NCBI RefSeq assembly: GCF_029784155.1
Contig: NC_073693.1
Coordinates: 181,371,802-181,435,801 of the forward strand
Length of the DNA stretch: 64,000 nt
Source of the DNA: Uranotaenia lowii
Taxonomy: Eukaryota; Arthropoda; Insecta; Diptera; Culicidae
Direction: 5' to 3'
Made by a program: the position numbers and the translations under genes. Shown in pieces: positions 10,928-21,891 of this stretch (position 1 is the stretch's first letter; every line of letters starts with the position of its first letter). The notes below the pieces were generated by a model that was given only the letters and a program-made list of their open reading frames with translations, searched no databases and was not told the origin of the DNA.

Positions 10928-12360
10928 CTTGGTCTAATCCAGCTATGTTTTCAACCTGGGATAAATAGTCGTATTAAAATTGAAATGCTCTACCGGTGCC
11001 CTGAACTGATATTATTCTATCAGTTTCATTGTACAATATGATAAATTCAATTTCTATCCCTAGAAAATTGAATTTATCATATTGTACAATGAAACTGATA
11101 GAATAGAAAAGAAACTTCAAGAAACATTTTTGATTTATTTTTATAAACTTATCATTTTTCAACCCAATAATTTTTTGTTTCCAGAATGCACAATTTCTTT
11201 GCTTGCCTAATAAAAAAAAATCACATCTTCACTGGCAGCAGAAAATATATCTTTTCATAGGGAATCTCGGCAAAAGAGTCCTAGGAACAGTGCGGGTTTC
11301 CTCCGGGCTTTTATAACTGCATCACTTAAAACAATTTCCAAAGGTTCTTTCACTTTTCCTGATGAGTGACGTAGGTGATAGCTCCGCGGTCCTCAGTGAT
11401 CTTCGACCCGCTCCCGGGAGGTCCACTGTTGCCTTTTGGTAGTAGGAAATTCTTCTCAATAGAAGCGTACGTTGAAGATTGTTATGATTTTTGGTTATGT
11501 TGACTTTTGTTTTTCTTTTTTTTTGGAAATGACACCCACAAAGCCGGTTAAAGGCACTAACATTTACTATCTAAGCTCATATAGAGCTCAGTTGAAGTTA
11601 TAGGGCCAATTAGCATTTTGAACGTTTTTTACGGCTAATAGGCACTAAAATGCTGATATACTTCCCATATGCGGCCTATAACAATGGGTTAAGATGGGGA
11701 AAAAAGTCTTAAAACATGGTCGCTCTTAAGGTTTATTTTCCAGTCCAGTCCAGAATCATGCCAAAATCCCGCGTGAGCTTTGATTACGTCGTATGAAACA
11801 AAATGTAAATAATCAATTTATTACGAAAAAAAAAAATAGCTGACATAAACTAGTCGCAACTTCTTTCCATTCAGAATATTTGTGTGTCTTTAGGTAAAAG
11901 TTGTAAAACTAATTCGACTATGAAATGGTATTTTTTGCAGATTTTTAACTCCCGGTGCACATGCGTACGATAGGAGAAGCAGTCCCTATATGTGAGTGCA
12001 GTTGTTCGAAAATTGTTAGTTTTTGACGTTAAAAAAGAGATTCATTGTCACTTTTTCTTTTATAACTCTTGAAGGAGTTTTTGGCCCTCTTTGGTGTCTT
12101 CAGATAAAAGTTGAGAAATTAATAGGACTATAAAATGAAATATGTTTCAAACATTTTGGTGGTGCAGACGGTACTTTTGGACGTTGTTTTTAACATATTT
12201 ATTATATCATAACATATTATCTAACTCGAAAAATAAAAGTCTTAGAAATCTGCAAAAATACATGTTTTGTTATGGTTGCTGAAACGAACAAAATTTGAAA
12301 TTTTGGAGAAAATCCGAAGACCCCCGGCGCAAATTGTCAGATAATAAAAAAAACCCCCAT
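10928..12360. other. Intronic sequence with a perfect hairpin and a degenerate duplication
   Basis: No gene is seen. Apart from the hairpin at 11014-11104, the stretch holds two related segments of about 210 bp (11870-11960 and 12085-12175: GGTAAAAGTTG...GACTATGAAATG and GATAAAAGTTG...GACTATAAAATG), suggesting an old tandem duplication. Confidence 0.4.
11014..11104. repeat. Perfect 40-bp inverted repeat with 11-nt loop
   Basis: The 40 bases 11014-11053 (starting ATTCTATCAGTTTCATTGTA) are the exact reverse complement of 11065-11104, with CTATCCCTAGA between them. If transcribed, as it would be within the fab1 intron, it forms a 40-bp perfect stem. Confidence 0.9.
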
Positions 12361-12644
12361 ATGCAAAATTGATCGTACACCTTTTAATAAATCTGAAATG
12401 TTTGATGTGTAAACCAGACCAATGTGGATAACCGAAGTTTTCCTTTGTCAGTGTGTCATGTTAACACCCAGCAAGTACTTTGGCAGTGCTTGTTTTTGTT
12501 TATTTGCTGAATTTCGAAGAGTTGTGATCAAAATGGCAAACAAGTGAACGGAAACGGGCACTGCGTGTTGTCGCGGAGAGTCATTGCGGGAAATAGCAGA
12601 ACCACCATGGTATTCCGTAGCAGAACCCACTCTACAGTGCAGTA

Positions 12645-12970
12645 CACTCAGGAAAATTCTTATTATAATTTTCATAAGATGCATCTTATGAACCGCTTTT
12701 TAGAGTGCAAAATAATGTTTCATAAGAGTCTTATGAAATTCTTTCAATTTTCATACGATGTTCTTATGAAAAATATAAGAAACGGCTTTGTGAAAAAATA
12801 ATGAACACATTCATCATTTTTCACAATGCCGTTTCTTCTATTTTTTCATAAGAACATCGTATGAAAATTGAAAGAATTTCATAAGACTCTTATGAAAAAT
12901 TAGTTTGGACGCAAAAAAATGGTTCATAAGATGTATCTTATGAAATTTATAATAAGATTTCCTCTGAGTG
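12645..12970. mobile_element. Fold-back MITE with about 150-bp arms
   Basis: The ends are CACTCAG...ATTCTTATTATAA and its inverse TTATAATAAG...CTGAGTG. Almost the whole element folds on itself: 12665-12800 is closely complementary to 12810-12950, with repeated palindromic TTCATAAGATGCATCTTATG words. TA precedes it at 12643-12644; TG instead of TA follows, probably a mutation. It interrupts the Tc1 element. Confidence 0.8.
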
Positions 12971-12973
12971 TGG

Positions 12974-13377
12974 AATTCATTGACTCAACGATGGACAGGA
13001 TTGGTTATTTGAACAGCCTCAACCGTAACCTGCAGCCTTCCGTAGATAAATTGGGTCAACCTCGTGAAAACTACTTCCAACAAGATAACGACCCCAAACA
13101 TACCGCTATTGTCGCACGGAAATGGTTGCTGTATAATACCCCTAAACAACTCAAAACGCCTCCGCAGTCTCCCGATCTGAACCCGATGGAACACCTCTGG
13201 TGAGAGGTCAAGAATCGCCTGAAAAATAAAAATCCTAGGAACAAGGAAGAACTCAGAACGGCGATTAAGGAGATCTGGGAGAACATTCCATCTAGTTTGA
13301 CCAAAAACCTCGTCGAATCGATGCCGCGACGCTTGCAAGCAATGCTAGTTGCCAAAGGCAGTCATACCAAATACTAA
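12974..13377 (+). pseudogene. Tc1-type transposase, C-terminal remnant
   Basis: Reads FQQDNDPKHTAIVARKWL (second catalytic Asp region) and SPDLNPMEHLW (the DD34E glutamate block), followed by an in-frame TGA at 13201-13203. The frame then continues to a typical Tc1 ending, SMPRRLQAMLVAKG, and TKY-stop at 13377. The DNA-binding domain and first Asp are lost. Confidence 0.85.
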
Positions 13378-13647
13378 TTTAGTTGTATTTTGATATTTGT
13401 TACTTTCTATGAATTGATTTTACTGTAGTACTGTACGATAAATTTTGCCACGTTTGAAATTGTGTTTTTTGTTGTTTTTTTTCAAATATGGAGTGAAAAT
13501 GTTATCAATTTGTATTTTTATTTTCACAGTTAAAGAGCAGAAAGAAGGTATTTTATAATGGATTATAGTTGTTTTTACTTATTTACTTCTAAACCCTGAA
13601 AACTCAAAATTCAAGAATAAATAATGGGTGTACGATCAATTTTGCTA

Positions 13648-13929
13648 TTGACTGTAAATCTTTGGTCTAAATACGCCAAATTATGCTGGACTGGATGCAT
13701 GGATGAGATGCTCGATCAAGCTGAGACACTGAAAAATGCTAAGTCAAATCAATTCAAGACCCGCCAAGAGTTTGATTCTTCATTCCATTCGGCAAAAAAG
13801 GGGGTGATGGAAACAGCTCTAGAGAGAATAAGACAAACAATAACCATTTTATTTATTTATTTGTTTCATCCAGTGGGTTGTAACCACATTTATTTTGCCA
13901 GCTTTTCGTAAGCCGTATAAAAGCCGAAT
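13648..13929 (+). other. Unassigned coding-like stretch
   Basis: A frame from 13624 through 13840 reads MDEMLDQAETLKNAK and TRQEFDSSFHSAKKGV, which looks like a real protein, but I do not recognise it and it lacks clear splice borders. It could be a retrocopy fragment or transposon cargo. Confidence 0.25.
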
Positions 13930-13959
13930 TGCTGGCCAAAAGATGCTTTTTTTTTACTT

Positions 13960-15182
13960 TATTCAATCTTTTGTAGCTAAGAAGTTTACATAAACTGTTG
14001 AAGCCACCAAATAAGTATGATTTCTGGAGCAAGTATCTTAATCTAGCCTAATTTAAATAATATCTAGCGATTCATTCAAGTGCAAAAGTTTTGTAAGGAT
14101 ACAATTCAGTATGATTTATGAAATGAGAAGGAATTTGATGATTAACAATGTGTTTGCAAATCGTGAATATCACATACTTTGATAGGTTTAGAATGTTCAT
14201 CTTTCTTCAAGTATACAAATCCATTCGTAAACCAAGCATATTTGAAGTTATTCTCGTTTCTGAATTTTCTGGCTGCACTCAGTAGGCGTTGATTGGCATC
14301 AGTCAAGCGGTGATTGAGATAAATTCGTTGATCCACTCCTAATCCAATGTCCAGGCAGTTTACAGGTTTTCCTCGGGCGGCTCTCACTAATCTTTCCTTC
14401 AGCAAATCACTTGTGAAACGAACCAGGATTGGTGCTATTCCTTTGGTGTTTGAAGTTGAAAAACGGGCTATCCCTATAATCTACTCAGCGAAACAGTCAA
14501 CTCCCAAGTAATTCATAATTTCCCGAATGAGTGTTTCCAAATTTGCATCAGCAAGATGAACTACGTTGCTTATTAATAGGTGACTGTTCATCGATACCTG
14601 CTTAAGCATGTTTACCTCGAAATTAAGCTCCTCCGTGTTTTGTAGCAATTCAGCATTTGATGCTTTGAGCACACTTACTTCTTTCGTCAGCGACAAAATA
14701 GATTGCTTTTGTGTGTTCGATTCTAATTTCAGGCCCTCATATTCATTAGAAATGTATTGTTGCGAATATCTAATCTCTTCAACTTCACTTTTCAGAGATG
14801 CAATAGATTCGTTAATAGAGCTAGCAACACGATCAATTCTAATATTAGTTGTTTCAATAGCATTCATAATGTCCGACTTGATCATATTGCGCAAGTCTAA
14901 GAGGCTTATATCGGAGCAATTATCAGTTACCGTTTTTTGACTTGCTTCAGTAGCAGCAGCAGAAGCAACAGCAGGAGCAACAGCAGGAGCAGCAGCGGCA
15001 GCACATTTGTCGGTCTTTTGTTTTTTCGAGCCTATTTCTGGTGAGACATTCTCATCGCGCGAGTCATAATTTTTTCTGTTACGTCTTGTCATCGCAGAAG
15101 AGATTGTGGTCACAGCAATCGTTTGATGATGAAGCAGAAGGTGATAATTGTTTTTGTTGTCGTCGTCACCGTCGCTAAACAA
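13960..15182 (-). pseudogene. LINE ORF1 (coiled coil plus FP-like C-terminal domain), solitary copy
   Basis: The minus-strand frame 15182-14481 encodes a basic N-terminus (RRNRKNYDSRDENVS), an Ala/Pro-rich linker, a long coiled coil with heptads (SINESIASLKSEVEEI; SLTKEVSVLKASNAELL) and NSHLLISNVVHL. It stops at TAG at about 14481, and the same frame resumes to 14142 with LKERLVRAARGKPVN, YLNHRLTDANQRLL and FKYAWFTNGFVYLKK. That C-terminal pattern is like the baculovirus-FP-type domain of insect LINE ORF1 proteins. Downstream on the minus strand is AATAAAGT and an A-run at about 13955, so this looks like a retrocopy of an ORF1 transcript. No ORF2 follows. A host gene is unlikely given the internal stop. 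Confidence 0.6.
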
Positions 15183-15834
15183 TGAAGATTTCCTGGTTTT
15201 GGTGCGGTTCTACCGATAATATCAAACGGATTTTAGCAGATACGGCGGTCAGGCTAATTTTACTTCAATGAATTGGGAACTTCGAACGATCGGGAAACAG
15301 TTTTACGAAAGTTTTACCATAAGTAAGTTTCGAATTATTCTTCAAAACTTCACTTCAGTAGCAGCGAGAAAAATCAACCGGCAAAGATACTTGATACTGA
15401 TACTCCAATTTTTAATCAGTATTTAATTGGCATTCAAAACCATTAGGAGTTGTGAGGCATTTTCTATATTCCACTATAATGCCAGTTAATGGCCGTTTTC
15501 AACGGCTTAATGGTTACTTGGGTAGTTTCACGATACCCCGACAGATGGCGCATGATTTTGGGCGACTTGTAGTTGTATGGATTCAAGCGCCTCTGATCAG
15601 TCTGGGTATCTGGTATCTGCAGTTGCAGTCTAGATGACTACACGGTGAAACAAATATAAATTCTTTATTTAATTAATTGTAAATTCATAACAGTTAAGAC
15701 ATTAAAGTATGTTAATGATTTTATTTAAAAAAGTTTTTGACATAAAGTTCTTATCATCAAAGATCAAAATAGCGACCAGTTGGTGTTTACATTTTTCAAA
15801 ACAAAAACGAAAAGTTACCCTACCACATGCTGTC
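15183..15834. other. Intronic sequence, nothing recognised
   Basis: The only notable part is the short word AGTCTGGGTATCTGG (about 15598), which recurs near 56764 in a similar local context and may be the end of a dispersed repeat. Confidence 0.35.
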
Positions 15835-15837
15835 TCA

Positions 15838-15999
15838 AGCCTAGTCCACAGTTCGGTTGCTGAGACTTGTTTTTGTTTGTATCTCGTCTCATCTCAAGTC
15901 TCCCAATAAGTATGGGAGACCTTCAGCAACCAAGATGTGAACATAAACAAGTTTCAGCAACCGAAATTGCAGTCAAAGTTGCCTAGTGTGGACTAGGCT
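15838..15999. mobile_element. AGCCTAGTCCACA MITE, copy 1
   Basis: A 162-bp element with TIR AGCCTAGTCCACA, flanked by TCA at 15835-15837 and 16000-16002. A second copy is at 20981-21145 with TTA on both sides. The 3-bp duplication fits PIF/Harbinger-type mobilisation. It ends 98 bp upstream of a fab1 exon. Confidence 0.75.
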
Positions 16000-16097
16000 T
16001 CAGAAAATACTCTATTCTATAAAAAAATCGTGAAAATCCTTAACAATTTTTTTACCGATAATAGTTCATTTTTTTAATATTTTAATTATGCTTTCAG

Positions 16098-16259
16098 TGT
16101 CGTGGAAAAATCCCTTGTATGTATTATCAAATACGCATACAGTCCTTCATGAATGCATTGAGAGGGATTCCTCTTTTCTTGAGAAAAACGGAGTTATGGA
16201 TTACTCTTTGCTCTTGGGAATAAATGATGATCAAAGTTCGCTATTCGTTGGTATAATAG
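16098..16259 (+). CDS. fab1: fab1/PIKfyve kinase-domain exon 3 of 5
   Basis: A|TG completes a Met codon from the previous exon. It then reads SWKNPLYVLSNTHTVLHECI, RDSSFLEKNGVMDYSLLLGI and SSLFVGII. MDYSLLLGI carries the catalytic aspartate of PIPK-family enzymes. The acceptor is TATGCTTTCAG at 16097 and the donor is G|GTAAGT at 16260, leaving one nucleotide (G) for the next exon, which is 40.8 kb downstream. A translation that ignored splicing would extend into the intron. Confidence 0.95.
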
Positions 16260-16952
16260 GTAAGTTAATTTTTAATTAAAGACCGGGGTAAATTTCAGAT
16301 ACTTTTCTCGTTACTCGGAGTTTAAACATCATAAAAGGGGATTCTTGTCGTTAGAACGAGTCTAATAGAATTATCTGACGGAAATAATGTATAATTCGAC
16401 CTTTAAAGCTTTGTTTATGCTTTGAGAGTTTACACTTCTGAGCATTTACTGCAGCTTGGAACACATTCGCACACTACCCGAAGACCTATTCATCTATTCT
16501 GATAGTCTCAAGTGAGGCAATCCGATCGACGCTTGTAACTTCATTCGGGTGCATTCAATTAATACAATTTCTTCGGGGACCCTCAATGAATCCTTGAAAT
16601 CTTTGAAATGGCATCCTTACTTTTTTTTATCGACGCACCCTGAAAGCTCGGGAAAAAACTCCGTAATCAGACCTTGAACACAGAGAACCCGAGTTTGGGC
16701 TGGAGCTCCAAGCGTGTGTAAGAACCAACCATGATTTCAAATGATTCAGCGCCATTTTTTTTTTTCAACTTATATTATCTCTTTCATTGAAAATTGGATT
16801 TCTTGCAATGTTTTGCGATCGCAGTTATCCGTACAAAGGTGGACTGAAAAGCGGTTAGCGTGTAGAACTCCAACAAATTTTACACTGATTTGACAGGTCG
16901 CACAAATGTACGAGTTCGCACAAATGTCGCAGTCATGAGTGCGCAGTTCAAA
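16260..16952. other. Start of the 40.8-kb fab1 intron, nothing recognised
   Basis: No coding or repeat signature is seen in this first 690 bp of the intron. Confidence 0.5.
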
Positions 16953-18144
16953 CTACAGGCTAACTTTTGGCTACCCCTTAAAGGCGTAAAAATGACCCGT
17001 TATTGAGAACCCTCGCGATCTGTCAAATAACGGGTCATTTTATCGGATCAATATTACCCCTTATTTCAAAAAGCTTGAATCCCTTCAAAAGGGGTAGTTT
17101 TAGATGTTGTAAAATCCGTTTGTTGTTTGTCCGTTAAACTGATAATGATGAGGAAGGTTGTAAGTATTTCATTAAAAATTCATATTGTTTTCTTTCAGAA
17201 ATTATATTTTTCATTTTTTTATTTCAGCACTGCATAGTTCCGGAGTACGTTGATGATAAGACGTGTAGCATTTGAGTTTGTTAAACGTATTTGTTGCTAA
17301 ATTATTATCTGCGTGTACCCGTCATCATCGCCCAGCTCTGTTTACAGCTGGAATTTAGTGTAAACAAAACAAATGAAGAGCAAAGCAAACTAGAAAATCC
17401 ACAACTCATCTTTTTCGCACCGCGGTTTGCTAGTCGCCATTGCATTTTTTTCCGCTTTTTCCGCGAGTGTGCTGCTGCTATTGCCTGCCGGAGAACATCA
17501 CCGAGGCAGTTACCTAAAGATGACCCAAAACTTGCCGCATCGTTAGTCGTTCTGTGAAGGTTAGTTCCTACATAAACGGTACCAGGAAAAGCCATTGATA
17601 ACACGACCCAACCTTGCTATTCAATCTCCGAAACAGTGCCGCCACGATTGATCGGGAACTCCCGGTGGACGCAAATCAAATATCCAGACGAAACCAGAGC
17701 ATTACGTCGTCCAGTACAACCCGGGGAACTTTTCTAGGAACGGGTAAATATTTACAAATTTGTGGCAGAGGAGCAGCATAACTTTTGCGAACTACTTTCA
17801 TAGAGAGCCGACATCTACTCGACCACAGTTTGCGAGTTGGAGCCCAACCGTAAATTATCATCGTTGGTAATATTTGGTGTTGTGATTGTGGCTAGCAGCA
17901 GTTCTGGCAGCCAGCATCCAAGTGCGCCTTGACCCGGAATAGGGTGAGTACGGCAAAGTTATTGAAAAAGGCAATTAGGCTGATTGAATGTTTTATTGAA
18001 GGGCCTTTTTCCGGAGCTGAAAATTGTATCGTCCGAAAACTGGGGCCGACTCCTTCCGGAAGCTGATGCTGGATGTCACGCCTGCCGCCAGTGGTGCTCA
18101 ACGGTTGCTGGTCATCTGATGACATTAAGGTCGCTGCATGTAAG

Positions 18145-18400
18145 GAAGAGGTGAAGAAGAAAAAGAAACAAAGTAACTACTAGCGCTAGTCAGAAGAAAA
18201 GTGAATTAGAAAAGAAGATGCTGCAGTAAAGTAAGAAGAAAAAGAAGAAACAGGCAGTTAAGAGGCAAGAAGAATAAGAGCAGAATGGAAAAAGAAGAAG
18301 AGTAGAAGCAGAATGGAAGAAGAAGAAGAAGAAGAGGGTGATGATGAGCGGGAGGAGAAGAAGAAGGAGATCGAAAGAAAGTATGCGGTCTGAAAAAGCA
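18145..18400 (+). repeat. GA-rich low-complexity tract
   Basis: Strongly purine-biased (GAA/GAAGAA) sequence on the + strand. It creates spurious Ser/Phe-rich frames on the other strand. Confidence 0.85.
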
Positions 18401-18687
18401 AGAAAACAATGATTGGAAATAGAAATAAGCAACAAATTTGTTTTGGTTTTGTTTTGTGGCGTAGTTTCATGTATGTTTTGGTGATTTGTGTTTCCTCCCC
18501 CATTGCTAGCCGGGAGAGAAGCAAAAGAACTTCAACAGACGATATTATGTGTAAAGCACCAAACCGAATAGCGACAGAAGGACTAGCGACGCTTTTTTAC
18601 TAGCGAGATTCCTGTCATTCGTAGGTTTGTTTTTCTTTTTTCAGTCCAGTAGGCGATTTCGATGTAGTAGACGAACATTGTTTATGT

Positions 18688-20371
18688 CAGCGGTCGGGGA
18701 ACCGGGGTAAATTACCCCAAATGGGGTAAAAGTGAGAATCTTCGGGGTAACAGTGAATATTTTGTCAGTGAAAAGTGTATATTTTCATTTTGAAATTCTA
18801 TGAATTTGTTGGTTTTATTTCGAAAGTAAAGAATGTAGCAACATACATATACATAAACATTCATTCGTTCAAACCACTCCCTTTTATACGTATTCTTTCC
18901 GAAAAACACAATTCGTTGAACTGTGTCGGTGTTTGGAGCGAACGGAGAACACTCAGCGTATGATGCATGTTGGCCACATGAACAGATTTTGTCTTAAAAG
19001 TAGAGACTTTTGGACTTATTTTCAATACAGATATTGTACGTACAGACTTTTAAATTTTATACAGATTGGTACAGATTTTTCTCATTCTCCACAAAGATAG
19101 TAAACATTGAATTTGAAGGATGGTCAAACCGATAATATTTGATTACAATAAGACAGAATTAATAAACGGTGCACAAGTATAGAAATTTTTATCCATAGTT
19201 TGAAGTTTCCTAATACTAAATGTTGAAAAAACAAACTTTGATATTGTTTAATAAATCATATGTACAGTTTAAAAACAAATATTTAGACTCTTACTGATTG
19301 GTCAATTGTTGCGTATCTCTCTTATTTAACGGACATTTTTGAAAGTATAAATATATTGAACGAAAATTTGCAAGGAAAAAATATTGATATCATTTCAGAG
19401 GCAGAAATGACGTCAGCGTTTGGGTAGAAACTACATTATTGGAGACAGAAAGTAGAACAGAACAAGATTGCTTCTTTTACAAGATAAGCTTCGTTTTTGG
19501 AAGATGATGAAAATATTACTATTGCAGACATCAAGGATACAATTGAAAAATATCTTGTTGAGCTCAGAAAGCGGTTTTCTGATTAATTCCAAATCTTGAT
19601 ACACGTACTGTCAGTTGAATTATAGATCCTATTAATTATGAAATTGCTACGATACCAGATGAACTTTCAGGTTTGGCAGGAGCAATTCTCGAACTTCGGT
19701 CTAATACGGAAGCACGCATTCAATTTGAGAACAAACCAAATCTGTCGTCTTTTTAGATGCCAAAGGATTTCAAAAATTTAAAAAAATATTGCCCTTTGGA
19801 ACAACATAGTTGTGCGAACAAGGTTTTTCCACTCTTATTAACATGAAAAAGAAGAACAGAAATCGATTAAACGCCGAAGACTGTATTAAAATCGCCCTCA
19901 CATAAACAAGTCCCAATTTTAAAGCAACTATTTCGAACATAAAACAACATCATTTCTCCAAAACGTAGAAGGTTGTTTTAATTTGTCTCCCTTATTTTAA
20001 ATAAAATTTTTGTTTGTACAACCAGTATTGCTATTTTTATTACTACTTTTATTAAAATGATATTTTTTTTATTATTTGTTACAGTACCCCAAATTATTAA
20101 GCCCCAATTGATTTTAATTTGTCATATGTCTTCTATTACTATTATCATCGTTATGAATTATTAGGTTTTTTATCAATAAACTTAATAAATGATTTTTTAT
20201 TGTTTTTTTTTTGTTTGTTATTGTTTTCTTTTCAAAATTATCATAGGGGGTTATAAAGGGCATAATATGAAAAAAAATCGATTTCGTTTTCTTTTGCTCT
20301 TCGTCATGGGGTAATATCTACTTAAATAAAAATGTTTTGGGGTAATGATTGAAAAAGTTCCCCGACCCTTG
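18688..20371. mobile_element. hAT element with perfect 8-bp duplication GTTTATGT
   Basis: The termini CAGCGGTCGGGGAAC and GTTCCCCGACCCTTG are imperfect inverted repeats. GTTTATGT flanks them at 18680-18687 and 20372-20379. Both ends carry GGGGTAA subterminal words. A decayed transposase C-terminus lies at about 19590-19905. A possible nested relic of the ACAGATTTTT family begins near 18966 (TTGGCCACATGAACAGATTT), so part of the interior may belong to it. Confidence 0.85.
19590..19905 (+). pseudogene. hAT transposase, decayed C-terminal region
   Basis: Fragments in shifting frames read PDELSGLAGAILELRSNTEA and, after a break, CEQGFSTLINMKKKNRNRLN ... CIKIALT-stop at 19905. This is the dimerisation-region wording of SCAND3/ZBED-like hAT transposases (C-E-x-G-F-S ... 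K-x-R-N-R-L). Stops and frameshifts make it non-functional. Confidence 0.75.
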
Positions 20372-20399
20372 GTTTATGTTATTTACTATACATTTTCCT

Positions 20400-20980
20400 T
20401 AGGCCATCAATCGCATGCTTCAAGTCTCCTAGGAAATTTGCTATGCGTCGTTATTATTTTCAACGTCGCGACGGATGCGACGTGTCGCTAGTAGGCAAAG
20501 GTGCTATGATTATTAGCGCTCATATTATGGATTTTTTCTGCATACATAATACATAGTTCACACCCGAATCGCGGAGGATTAACTTTGATGGTGAACAAAG
20601 TGATAGCGATACAAAATTATTTGAGGTTTTAAATTATTCTCATTACAATAAACTGGATGAAATGTGATATTTGGTTGTTATTTATTTCCTAGCAAACATA
20701 TTTCCCATAAGCTGCACCTGAAATTGCCATTCAAATAAGGGGTAATCCGCTACATGCGTTTCAAATAAGGGGTAATTTTCATCCGCTGAAGCGTTATCAA
20801 GCTGAGTACCCCTTAAAGGGTACAGCCGCTTTATCCTTAAAAAGGAGTTCTCCCAGTCTTATTGAATAACGGGTCAAAAGTATTCGTTAAGGGGTAGCCA
20901 AAAGTTAGCGTGTAGTATGCTGCGATTAATACCATGTTTTTTTCACCTGGTGGCAAACTAGATGCCACCATGATGCATTA
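20400..20980. other. Right part of the 16953-20915 TIR element and flank
   Basis: Contains AAGGGGTAAT words at about 20738 and 20770 belonging to the subterminal region of the enclosing element. No gene is seen. Confidence 0.4.
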
Positions 20981-21145
20981 AGCCTAGTCCACACTAGGAG
21001 ACGGTTCGTCTCGAGGCAGTCTCAGCGTCTCCCATTTTCTTCGGGAGACACTGAGACCGTCTCAGGTTTCCAACAACAACAACCGACAACAAAGTTTGTC
21101 TCATAACATACATCGCAGTTCATGTTGCCTAGTGTGGACTAGGCT
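20981..21145. mobile_element. AGCCTAGTCCACA MITE, copy 2
   Basis: A 165-bp relative of 15838-15999 with TIR AGCCTAGTCCACACTAGG and TTA on both sides (20978-20980 and 21146-21148). It contains internal GTCTC-rich palindromic words. Confidence 0.8.
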
Positions 21146-21148
21146 TTA

Positions 21149-21888
21149 AGGATGATGGTCTCAAATGCCAAATCGCACTTCAGCCATACACTCTAATTCT
21201 CCACGACTCAGATTTGAAGGAAAACAATTCAAAATGCGCCAAAATTGGGAAAACTAAAATTTCGATTAGAACGGCACAACTCAGAAATGAATAGTAGGGG
21301 TTTCCGCGAATTCTGAGTTGTTTTCAATCAGGCATTTTTAAGGAGCGTCTGAACGATCTGAGCCAAAACAACTCGAAATTTTCAAAATTTTGATTTTTTA
21401 AGAAATAAATTGAAATTTCGGACTAAATTAAATAAAATTTAATGCGTGAAATAAGTTTATTTACCGTCGCTTTTTCTGAACAAGTTGGTGTGTGGCAGCC
21501 AACATTGTCCTCCTGCCAACCGACAAATTTTCAGATCGCGTATCCTGGAGGACGTCTTGATTGGTCTGTTGGTCAGCCGGAACTCCCAAATTTTGTCGCC
21601 GCCACTTGCCACTTGCATAGGCGACCCGGTCTATAATATTTTGCGGTAGATGTTCCTCCACCTCGGAGGGAAGGGAACCAGCCGCTGCCATCGTCCTCAT
21701 TATTGCCACCATCGAAATAGTCGATCTGGCTCGAATGAGAATTGCTGCGGATAGGAACAAGATTCCCCTGCGGTATCCGGCTGGAATAGACCTGGAAAGG
21801 AAAACCTAGATTGAGTATGGCTGAAAATAAACAAAATTCGTGAATTTTAAAATCTTATCCGTTGCCGCTGCTTCCGTAACGCTTCCTT
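21149..21888. other. Intronic stretch with an unassigned GC-richer segment
   Basis: 21460-21800 is GC-richer and coding-like on both strands (for example + frame ATIEIVDLARMRIAADRNKI) but I cannot name it. The remainder is AT-rich with ACTCAGAT/CTGAGTTGTTTT words that also occur around 23580-23705. Confidence 0.3.
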
Positions 21889-21891
21889 TAA

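Larger units (their letters stand above)
12362..13645 (+). mobile_element. Degenerate Tc1-like element
   Basis: The inverted ends share GCAAAATTGATCGTACACC and are flanked by TA at 12360-12361 and 13646-13647. A transposase remnant lies at 12974-13377 and an N-terminal remnant at about 12538-12640 (ATGGCAAACAAGTGA carries an early stop). The middle of the transposase is missing and a fold-back MITE (12645-12970) occupies the gap. Confidence 0.8.
16953..20915. mobile_element. TIR element (CTAACTTTTGGCTACC ends) with gene-like interior
   Basis: CTACAGGCTAACTTTTGGCT at 16953 and the inverse of CTACACGCTAACTTTTGGCT ending at 20915 define inverted ends. Subterminal ATAACGGGTCA and AAGGGGTA words occur near both ends. 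A target duplication is not evident. The interior holds GC-richer gene-like segments (17400-18120) with plausible splice signals such as CCGGAATAG|GGTGAGTAC, and a hAT insertion at 18688-20371. A relic of the same end, inverted, is at 55335-55400. Confidence 0.6.

Noticed and set aside
18190..18524. Ser/Phe/Leu-rich minus-strand frames that look membrane-like
   Set aside because: Translation of a GAA-rich low-complexity tract.
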